NCBI GenBank assembly: GCA_963662175.1
Contig: OY759223.1
Location: 22,421,460-22,485,459 of the forward strand
DNA from: Aradus depressus
Taxonomy: Eukaryota; Arthropoda; Insecta; Hemiptera; Aradidae
Reading direction: 5' to 3'
Length of the DNA: 64,000 nt
A program made the position numbers and the translations under genes. The first letter of the stretch is position 1; each line of letters opens with the position of its first letter. A model generated the notes under the pieces. It saw nothing but the letters and a program-made list of their open reading frames with translations. It had not been told where the DNA came from and searched no databases. Shown here in pieces: positions 13,801 through 25,800 of this stretch.

Positions 13801-16800
13801 TGAAAACTGGATGAAGTATTACCTGCAAAAAGTACAAAAAAAAAATAGATTACATTAATTTTTCATTTAAATAATCAATAGACTATACTAAATATTATTT
13901 TTATTTGCCCAGCTATACGAAGTTATGTAGTCGGGCAGAAATTCGAAGTTGAGTTTTCATGTTTTCCGACCTTCTGATTTGAAAGATGAAAAAAAGACTC
14001 CTCTGAGTAATTAACTAATAAGTAAATAATCATCGTAACTAACTAAAATCAATAAAACTTCAGAAAAATGAAAAATACCATATGATTTAGGACAAGATCA
14101 CAGTGAAGCCATTAAAGCGAAAGGGGACGACAGTTTTTCGTTTTTAAATCTGGAAAAATAATTGGATCCTGAATAGATTTTTTAAGTTATAATAACTGCC
14201 GATGTAGTGAATGTATCGACAAAAAATTTTGTGTGACTATTCAGAAGTAACTATGTAAATCAATTATCGATGTTTAGCCCAAACGGTGGATTGGTTTTGG
14301 AGAGAGAGGAAACGAAGACTTATTGATTAATTCGTGATGGGGAAGTACATTGTCAATGATTCACCGACGACTTTGTTAGTGAGTGATACATGGAGTATAA
14401 TTTGAAAAAAAAAAAAAAAAGGATTAAACATTTTAAAGGAATTAATCAAAAATTAACACTTCAAATTGAGAACATCACAGATTTATGATGAAGATACCAC
14501 ACAAGTGTTCACAATAAATCTGTTTATTAGAGTTAGTTATTGTGACTCATGCCCGGGCTTAAACTAAGAGGTCATATCGCCTACTACCAGAGCGTTCTGG
14601 TGGATATTAGTCCGACTCTACTATGAGAGTTCTAAATGTTGCGTATCCAGGTTTAGTTACATAAGGGGTCTTAAACGAGTACCTGACATTGTACAGGCTC
14701 AGAACCATCGCTTAACGTCCCACCCGAAGGACGGCATGCTCCCAGAAAAAAAAACCTAAAGGACTCGACCGATCTTGAGCTCAATAGGCTAAGCAAGCTA
14801 GCTCCGAGCTACCGGCGCCCTCTTTGTTTACTAGATGTGAACTAAACTTATCAATAGTAGGAATATAGGTGGCGCTGCAGGAGTTATTGTTACCGATAAT
14901 AACAGTATCAGTAACAGTAAGTCAGAGCTATGTGTGAGGCATAAGAAAATGCACTTATTGGCAATTAAAATGAAAATCGATATCTTACACATTCTCACAA
15001 ATAATGTCGAGTTGGCTGGTGTAGTGAAAAGTGATTATTTCACAGGTTGTAAGACAAAAATGTACCCTGAACTCTTACAGACTTCATTATTATATGAGCC
15101 GGCTTTCGAGATTGCCCTAATCATCAGGCAGTATACTATAATTTAATAAAAAAGTTATAAAATATATAAATATATATGCGCTAAAATTAATAAATATAAG
15201 TAAAAAAACAAGCAACACAAATGTACCTCTTTATTTTGTGTTGATTGTTTATGGATTTAATTTATCGTAAAATAATAAATAATACACCATTAGATAGCTT
15301 ATAGAGTCCCATTGACAACTCCTGTTCTTCTATAGAGGATATACCAACCTTGGTGACAGGGGCTCGATGTCCGTTGAGACAGAACTTCTCCGGAGACCTG
15401 GGTATCCAGTCGGAGGGGATCCTCTTGGCACGGGTCGGAGCCCCTTCGATGAACTCCTTCTCCGCCTCTGACAGCTTCGACTCCAGTTCCATCACCTAAA
15501 AGTACGCATACTCATTAGAAAATATATATATATATATTGTAGCGTTTGCTTTTACTCGGTTTTTAAATGTATATATAATTATACTCCAAGATGACCTGAT
15601 TATAATAATAAAAAAACTATACACAAAAATAAGTTGTTACAGTTATATTTGAGGTTCAAAAAATATATTTTTTAATATAAAATTTTCTTTTATAAAAGAA
15701 AAGGTTAGTGACACATTTTTACACACATGAAATTTTTATGACAGATAAAAACCTGGACTCTTTATTTTCTTTTCTTTTGTTGATGAGAGTGAATTTTCAA
15801 ACAGAGTGGTAGTTGAGCGATGGGCTGCAAGGATGTCTTCTAACTTCGTCTTCTGACCTCGGGGCTTTATATTAGACTAGACCATTTTTATTTCTTCAGG
15901 TTGGCGTTAACATCTTCTCTGATCCTACGTTCAATGTTCCAGAAACACTCCCTCCATGTCCTCTGCCTTCATACAGCCGGTTTCTTTTTTTGTCACTGAC
16001 TCACATACTTTTCTTTTCACGGCACTAATTACTCCACTACACCTCCTCTGAACAGACCTGATAAAAACGACACTCTCCACGAGGGGACAGACCACTTCTC
16101 CATCGTTTTGGATTCCGCTCTCTCATTGGCCACAATATTTACAGCCTTTACACTACTAAACATCTGGGTTTTTTTATAACACTTTCATATTCCCGTATAC
16201 AATCCTAATTGCTTACATTTATTGTTAACTAATTATTAGCTTATCATTTAATTTTATTACATAATTGAAATGAATGAATTGATCTATTTTGATACTATAT
16301 CGACCCTGGTACAAATCGATTTGATAACCCCCAGTAACCTTCCTTAGGTCTAATAAAATGATTGCAATTAAGTACCTTATTTTCCATTTATTAAATATTC
16401 ATGTAATGGACAATAGGGATCATTACAATATATATATGTATTCAAAAAATGAATACATTAAAAATATATATATATTTTAATGTACGACCCGTCCCATTTA
16501 TATTCTTTATAATAAATAACAATGTATAAAGTGGAAGTCCAGTATGTAGTAGGGGCGCAACCCAAGGGGGCTGCAATCAGAGGGACAAGGAGGGACCCTT
16601 TTCACCTTCGTCAATTACCTGCCTAGGAGTAAGTTAACAGTGTGACAGTAAGAAGGGACCATATCTGGATTAGACCCAAAAAGTATTTTTCAGTTTCATA
16701 TAAATTATTCCCGAGTGTCCATCTAAAATTTGACAATGTCCAAGTAGGTACCCTCTCTTGGAAATGGAAAACTACCCCCTTGTATTGTCTGCACGACACA

Positions 16801-19800
16801 CACAGAGAGTCTAGATGCTATCGTGTGGGGTGTGAGTTGTTGACGTGCCCTCTCGTCCCCAGAGGTCCATATTGTGGAAGTTTAGTTACGTGAGTCCCTT
16901 TATATGATACCCAAATTATATTCTGCAGACTGAGGAACCATCTTTAAGAAGAGCAGAAGAAAGAATCAAGAAGAGTCGAGAAACCCATTCAAACTACGTT
17001 ATCAACTCGAGGTTTAATTGTATAGTATGTATTTTAATTTTAAGTTTATTTCTTGTAAATATATTCTTTTAAATAACAGTTTTTAGATTTTAGTAGTTTG
17101 TTTCCCATGCTCAAACCTAGTCAATAGTCATTTAACAATGGGAGAGGTCAGTGCACAAGTGAACCAAGTCCATTTTTTTCACTTTGTGAGATTTTTCGTG
17201 CTAAATAGGCGTAAAAGTAATATCTTTCAGTGCTACAGTGAACCAAGTCCTTAGTTCATTTTAATGCCGCAGGATATCATCTTGAATCAAGTCCTTGGCC
17301 CCAGTTTTTCATTTATTTCAGAGCGCTAGTGAACCAAGTCCATAAACCCATTATTCTGATTGTTTTAGTTGACAGTTTATTTAATGAAAGGACAACCGTT
17401 TCAGCTATAATGACATTTATTACTACGGTGCACCTCAGAATTGATTATGAAAAAAAAACTTTGAGAGCCAATTGCTCGGAATCAAATGAGATGGACTTGG
17501 TTCACTTGTGCTCTGAACCCTCCAATTTAGTTTTTCGAAACTCTCTTCGCTGAACGAACTTTCGCCTTTGGTTTATATAAATCCAATTAATATATTAAAA
17601 TCAGTAATTTAAGTATCGTTCTATTAGATCTGGCATCCCATAAATATTTTATTTTAGTAAAATCAGTTATACAGTTGAGAAAATTCCCGCATGTTTTAAA
17701 GTAAAGTAAGGAAATTATAATTATTATTACAATAGGTTAGGTTAGGTTTTATGACTCATGCCCGGGCTTTAACTACGAGGTCATATCGCCTGCTACCAGA
17801 GCGCTCTTTCGTCACTCTGGTGGACATGAGCCCGACTCTACTGTGGGAGTCCTAAATTTTGCCTACCCTAAATTTTTATTCATCTAGGGTAGGGACCTTT
17901 AACGAGTACCTGACATCGTACAGGCTCGGGACCATCGCTTAACGTCCCATCCGAAGGACGGCGTGCTTAAGTTTATTACAATATATATTCAAATTAGGAG
18001 GAAACTAAAAATTCAAGCAAGGTAAATATTTTTTAAGCAGTCGAGTTTATTACAATATATATTCAAATTAGGAGGAAACTAAAAATTCAAGCAAGGTAAA
18101 TATTTTTTAAGCAGTCGAGCTCCAAAGAGGGATAAATACAAAGCAGGTCACAACCATTCGTCAGGAACATGAATACATTTTTTTTTTTTTTTAACCGATA
18201 TTAGCCGAAAAGAAGGGGATCTAGGGGATGGGGGCTCAACTAAAAAACCCGAGTAACTGCTGATGTAATGAATGTATCACACAAAATTTAGTATGATTCA
18301 GAAGCTACAATGTAAGACAAATATTGATTTTTAGCCTAAACGATCGATTGGCTTTACAGGGGAAGCAAGAATGTAATTAATTCATGCTGGGGAAGTACAT
18401 AGCCGGTGATCCACTGACGATTTATTTATTTTATTCTTAAGGGTAATGGCTCTTCCCATCATCTCGTCGACAATATTTCATAGGCTATTTTCTTTATCAA
18501 ACCATATCTTCCCAAAAGCCTACAAAAAAAGTCTACATCTTCCAAATGATTCAAATTAAATCCGATATCCTGCAGAAAGTCACTAGATCCCGTCCCTCTG
18601 ATCTTTATCTCCCTTCCCACAGGACAATCTACCACAACTCCTTCCTTATCCAGGCTAACTCCCTCTGGAACTCTCTCCCTCTCCAGAATCGCCTTGCTCC
18701 TACTCTCCTTTCATCCCTACTTTTCCATTATCTCCTAACTCAGCAAACCTCTGATTCCTAAGGCTGGCTCTTATGAGATAGTTCTTGTCTTCCTATAAGT
18801 CTCTCACTCCACTGAACAGATTGTTACTTTTCTGTTTCATCAGTCCAGTTGTTTACAATTCATTCATATACAAGTCATTATTGTTATCATGTTTCACATT
18901 ATTATTCTTACTTGTTTTTCTAATTTTTATTTTTTTATTTCTCGTTATCATTTTTCACTAGTTTATTATATTGTTTTACTCATTGCCTGTTTTTAACATT
19001 TAATATTTATTCCTAGAGACCTCTTTTATTTTATTTTTATTCTTCTCAACTGATACTTGTATACTCTAGTTTATTCTTTATGTTATTATTCTTAAGGGTC
19101 GTATGTCCCAGAATAAAGATAATTTTTTATTTCATTTCAATATTAATGTTTATGTATGTTATGTTGCGGGAAATCCTTCTAATAACTGACTTTTTTACTA
19201 CATCATGGTAAGTAATATTTCTTTCATTAGAACTACTATAATCATCTATTAACTATCAGACTAGGTACGTGAGGGTATAATAGTTTGAAGAGGCCGCGAC
19301 CTTCTCATTGGAACGTGAGCCGATAGAGTTCAGCACAATGACATCCCTCCCATTGGTTTCCATGACACATCTCCACATTGAACTCCTCCGGAATTTGAAT
19401 GTAGATACCTTCAACATCCAGCTTAAAACCAGAGCTGGGTAATACTCAAGATCGCGGATTCGAAACCCGGCCGAATCACGTAAACTCACCTTCTTCTGTA
19501 GCCTGATGACAGAGGTCCACTTCTTCTCCAGTAGACCCCCGTACTTACGTTCCACCTCCCCAGGAATGTCTGCATCCTTCTTCAGTCCCTCCAAAGCTGT
19601 CAGGTAACCATTACTGCTCAGATAGTCAGCCACTGCTTTGTTCCTGTAAACACAAATCATAAAACACATTAGAAAATGAAATGTTTTTTATTTATAATTT
19701 GTGATAAGGGGAAGAGTTAGAGTGGGGATAAGAGGGGGGGGGGGGGGGGGGGGGCACCTGCCAACTTGAATTAAACCAACTACACATGCCTGGTACAACA

Positions 19801-22800
19801 GGTTTTTTTCCCCTCCGTCGGCTAATCACGGATGTACTTTCCAACATCATCTCATCCACTAAATCCATTTCAACGGGAAATTATAGAATCTAGAGCGAAA
19901 AAGTACCAAACAAGAACCAGAGTCTGTGGGCACAACTGACGAAAACCGGCTCCAGTAGACGAACGTTCGGCCGGGTTGCCGGTCGTCCGTCAAACGGCCG
20001 AATACGGTTCCAATGAACGGTCAGCCTTAATCCGGTTGTAAGTTTACTGTTAATTTTTAGCCAAAACGTTCGACTAGTTTTAATGGGAGGGGGAAAAAAT
20101 ATACGTAAATACATTTTCAAACAATAAAGTAAATATATAAATAAAATAATAATAAAATTCATGATATTAATAAAAATATATTTAAAAAAAGATCGTTGGT
20201 GAATCACTAGTTTGTGTTTTTGTCATTCATTACATCGGCAGTTATTAGAATCAGGGCGCCGGTAGCTCAGTGGTTGGTTCGAAACCCGGCCGAGACGCTT
20301 AGTTTATTTTATCTGGGAGGGTAAAATAAACTTAAGCACGCCGTCCTTTAGATTAAGTTCAGCGATGTTCCCGAGCCTGCACAATGTCAGCTACTAGTTA
20401 AAAAATCTGCCCTAGGTGAATGAAAATTTAGGGTAGGCAAAATTTAAGACTTTAGAAGAGTCGGGCTCAAATGCACCAGAGTGACGAAAGCTCTGGTAGT
20501 AGTCTCCCCCTTTCTCTTTGGCTGTTTAGCTGAAAATCAATACGTGTCGTCCTTACGGGGTTCTGTATAAACACATAATATTTCGTGTGACACATTCTTC
20601 TATCCGTTATGGTGTTCACTAGGGTGGTCCTTAAAGTGAAAAAGTTGAAATTTCAAAACGTGCTCCCCTTAGGTCGAAAGTAGTTCCAAAAAAAAATTTT
20701 TTAACGCCGAAAAAACGAGAAAACATATCAAATAACCCGTCCCCCATCGAGGTTGAATTTTAAATGGGATTTAACATGGGTTTCAAAGTTTTCTTCAATC
20801 GATCGATTACTGAGCCGTTTATTTCCATCGCATTAAGGTAGAAAATGGAACTCAGGGGTTTTCGGGGTCGCTGAAGCAGAATATGATGTTAAAAACTCAT
20901 TTTAATACATGCCAGCTGTCAAAAAACCTGTCATTATCATTTACTTTTTTCATAATCATGGTTTTTTCAGTATTATCATTGTCGACAGCTGTCAAGTGTG
21001 AAAATTATTTTTAGAAATTGATTAAATATCGAAAAATGTTTTCCTTACATTTTTTTAATCGAAACTAGTAGACATTTTTGTTTAGAAACTGATAATAATC
21101 AAAAAACCGTGATTATGAAAAAAGTAAATGATAATGACAGGTTTTTTGACAGCTGGCATGTATTAAAATGAGTTTTTAACTTCATATTCTGCTTCAGCGA
21201 CCCCGAAAACCCCTGAGTACCATTTTCTACCTTAAAGCGATGGAAATCAACGGCTCAGTAATCGATCGACTGAAGAAAACTTTGAAACTCATGTTAAATC
21301 CCATTTAAAATTCAACCTCGATGGGGGACGGGTTATTCAATATGTTTTCTCGTTTTTTCGGCGTCAAAATGTTTTTTTGGGAACTTCTTTCGACCTAGGG
21401 GGAGCACGTTTTAAAATTTCAACTTTTTCAATTTAAGGAATGTATGAATCAATAAGAATACAAATGTTTTTTTTTATTAATTCTATTTATTTCTTATTTT
21501 TTTACATAACCTGACCACTAAAGGGATGAGAACCCGTCTAAATGAGCTTGACTACATCATAGTACTGGCATATTACGTAACTTGCTCTTTTCTGGCCAAA
21601 AGAGAACCGTCTTTATATGAAAAGAGCAGAGGAAACAAGTAGGGTGAATCACCTACGATGTAATTCCCCAGAGCGAATTGATTTGTTTGGAAATCAATAC
21701 GTGTCTTATATCTCAGAGACTTCTCAATCCTCAAATATTTTTTTTTTTTTTTTTTTTTTCCTTTCCATCCAGTAGTATCCCTACTGGATGGGAATATATA
21801 TTTAACCAGCTTTAAGATAGCCCAAAAAAACGGAACTGATTACTTGGTGGTAGGCAGATGTAGTGGACTAACTTGTTAAATAACTAATTAGATTTATCAG
21901 TCCAACATATTTTGATACATATTCTGATGATACTCGAACGCGTCTCTTGACCTCTTCTCTAAAAAGGTATTTTAATTCAGAATATTTTAATTTATGTACT
22001 GTTTTTAATTCAAATATTGTACTTTTGGTAATTGTTACGTATTTTTAAATTGTTATATTTTATTTTTAACTTATTTATTTATTAGTTAATGATTGACATG
22101 AACTGTAAAAGCTCGTAAATTCTAATATAATTTTGGTTTATGTATGTTCAGATTCACCACCTGAAGATGGCAAATTGCCGAAACTAGTTGTGGTATAAAT
22201 AAAAAAATATGTTGGACTGATAAATCTAATTACTTATTTAAACGGAACTGAATTTCAGCTAAATAAGCGAAAGGAACTTTCATTTCACCTATGCAGGTTT
22301 AGCAATGAAGATAAGGGCTCCTTAACGAGTACCTGACATCGCACAAGCTTGGGAACATAATTAACATCCCATCCGAAGGTTGGCGTGCTCATGATTTTTT
22401 CAACTTCCCAAGATGAACGTAGTATTTATACAGATGACGGGATGAGATATCATAGATAGCAGCAGACAATGAATGAGTCAGCCGGTAGAATTCCCTCCCA
22501 ACGGTTCGCGAGTGACCTTCATTTGAATTCAAATTCAGACAGTTGGGAGTGGATTTGAGTCAACTGATGACAACGTATAGTAATACCATCATATATCTAT
22601 GGTCACAGGGAATAAGTTGTCAAGTCGTAAAATGGCAAAAATGAGTTAAGTGTACTGTGATCATCTCCCAAGCCATCTGCGCACTGTGAAAAAGTTGGGA
22701 GCTCAGGACTCTAATACTTTCGGAATTATAAAGATGTGGGTTTCTTGGTATCTCGTAAAATTGTGTATGTTCTCGGTTAAATCAACTTAATCTACTTCTT

Positions 22801-25800
22801 TGAGGAATCATTCACGAGATAACTGCATTTAACCATATATTCACTACGACAGACTATTCCAATTGAAAAGTGCGTTTTCGGTTAAATCAACTTTAGAGAA
22901 GCATTAAGTCACGAGTATATTAAAAAGTATGGTAAATAATTAGGCAAGTGTGGTCAATAATTAGGTAAGTGATGGGAATGATTAGGTAACTAAGGGAAAA
23001 TCCAAGAAAGGATTAACAATATTCATTTTCATTCACTCCTATAGATTTAGTAGGTATATGATTAATAATGATGCAAACATAATTTATTTATTCCAAAAAC
23101 TGGATTCACACGATTAATGCAAAGGTAAAAAAATGCAGCCCTGAAAAGTTACAAATTTAGACTTACCAATTCATTCCCAACAAACGAACTTAACTACTGA
23201 TTTTGGCCCAATGATAATTATATAAATTTAACTTCCCAGTTATACGAAGTTACGTAATCGTTCAGTTTGATGTTGAGTTCCTCCTGAATCCAAAATGAAA
23301 AAAAAAAGAAATGCTGTCTGCGTGTGACTGTATCCAGATGATTAGAGATAATTCCCAGTGAAAATTCCACATTGAATTTCTGAGCGATTATGTAACTAGG
23401 AGGGATCCTTATACCTTGGCTGGGGAAATAAAAAAACGTACGTCCTCAGTTGGATTCGAACCCACGATCTTGTGCAAGCACACTTTGCCTATGCTCTACC
23501 GGCGCCTCCAATTTTGCCAAAAGAATATATAGACAAGACGAGAGAGGAGAATCGATCCAGTCTAGAAGTGTGGGAGGTTGTGACGTCAGCTGTCCTACCC
23601 CAACCTTGCACAAATCGTTATACCTCAAGTCCCATCTCCCACGCAAATATCTACCCCTTTCAATTGTGAATAGCTTTAATATGTTGCACATAAATACCAT
23701 TACTATTATTAAAATATCATCTACGTAGATGATGTGTTTCAGTATTTCGTAGTATACATGAGTATAGGTAATCGATACTGTTTCACCTTGATGAATCATT
23801 GAGAAAGTATTCAACTTTTAATCACTGAACAGTTGCTGGGTGCAACACAGCATCTGTATTGATACACATAGAGATATGGTGGTGTGAGAGAGGAAGGCCA
23901 CCCAGTGGTAGGTCGTCGGGATACAACATTATCTTAAAATATTGTCATATCTTTCGGGGAAACCGTCGTCACTGGCTGCTGGTCGAGTACTGTGGGCGAG
24001 CGCTTTCGATGTGAAGCAGATATGACAACAGTAATTTGGACACTTGTAGTGTGAGCTTGAAACAGTGAAAACATGTCGAGGGGGCCATGGTGGCCGTGCG
24101 GGCTAGAGCGTAGGGCTTTCGTCGCATGGTCTCACCATGGTTTGCGGGTTCGAATCCCGTCCGGGAAAAAAAAAAAAAAAAAAAACATGTGTGAGTGATG
24201 CAGTTACGAGAATTGATGTGTAAACATCTGCTTTAGTTTCAAAAATTTGCTATCGTGCACTCATTTTGATTAAAATTTGTTTTATAATGTTACAATAAGT
24301 AGTACCTATCAGGAATGAAACTTTCATTATTGTTCTTCAATTTAATATTACATATATATATTGTTTTTTTATAAACTTAAGCACGCCGTCCTTCGGATGT
24401 GACGTTAAGCGATGGTCCCGAGCTTGTACGATGTCAGGTACTCGTTAAAGACCCCTCTACCCTAGGTGAATAAAAATTTAGGACAGGCAAAATTTAGGAC
24501 TCCCACAGTAGAGTCGGGCTCATGTCCACCAAAGTGACGAAAGAGCGCCCTGGTAGTAGGCGATATAATCTCGTAGTTAAAGCCCGGGCATGAGTCATAA
24601 AACCTAACCTAAGCTGTCGAAGCATCTAACTTAACCTAAAAAATTCTTACTGAAAGATCATTTTATAGTTCGTAATATTGATATTTTACTTAAATTCACT
24701 ACAACAGTAAATATTGATCAATAATGTAAAAATAGAATATTATATCTAATCATGTTTTTTAGAGTTATTTTATTGTTATTCGTTTTATTTATATTTACCT
24801 TTTTGATTGGCGACACCACTTAATATATTACACTTTCTTCGATGATCATAACAATAAAAGTGCCACATAAATGTACAACATAAAAAGTCAAATGGAGTCG
24901 AAATATATTACAAACAGATAAAGAAGTGTGTAGCTGTGTGTGTGCGCTGCGCGCAACCGTCCAACACACACGTCAACGAGACTTATGTTCTGACAAACCC
25001 CCTACCGAGAGCTAAGATGTTTACAAATCAAAAAGTTTTCGGTGAATCACCGGAAATGTACTTCCCCAAAACGAATTAATCTATTAATTTTTCCCTCCCC
25101 CCTCCAAAATCAGTCAACCATTTGCGCTAATATTCAATTGTTTACTTACATAGGTGCTCCTAAATCCTCATACTAAATTTTGTGTCGATAAATTCATTGG
25201 ATCGGCAGTTATTAGGATTTTTTAATTGAGCCCCCTCCCCTGTATGTCCTCATTAGGTTTTGACTTTAAATACAAAATTTCATGTCGATACATTCATTAC
25301 ATCGACAGTTATTAGAGTTTTTGTGTTTCAGTTTCTCCCCTAATCACCCCTTTCCTTTGGCCAAATTGACTGAAATTATATAGGTGTCGTCGTTAGAAGG
25401 TTCTGGATTCACATAAGTCATAGTTAAAAATTTCATGTAGAAACATTCATTCTTTTTAATTTTTTTCCCCACATTTGGAATCTGGAGGTCGGAACACATG
25501 AAATTCCGTTGAAAACTCGGCATCGAATTGTTGACCAATTACATAACTTCCCCTATACTCCATATATCTGGGTAAATAAAAGTTACAGGGAATAGGAAGA
25601 TAATCAACCAAAAGTTTCTAATACATTCCTGGCTAAAATATATGTCACCGGAAACAGAGCGACATTTCAAACTGTCGTTATTTATTTAGAAATATACATT
25701 TTTTTTTTTTTTAGTATTTATTTATTTATTTTCTTTAATAAACGTAGTGTGAATACATTTCCTTAACGGCCACAACATTTTCAATATAAACTACCTCTGA

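Noticed and set aside
13913..13925. loxP-like half site TATACGAAGTTAT
   Set aside because: Only one 13-bp arm, no spacer or second arm; it arises from a deletion in the family B hairpin whose other copies read differently.
24080..24165. tRNA-Ser-like gene
   Set aside because: B box is good, but poly-A follows at once and a duplication flanks it; matches the head of the second SINE.
25036..25590. Helitron assignment for family B
   Set aside because: No consistent 5' TC / 3' CTRR ends or typical 3' hairpin could be fixed from these copies; left unclassified.
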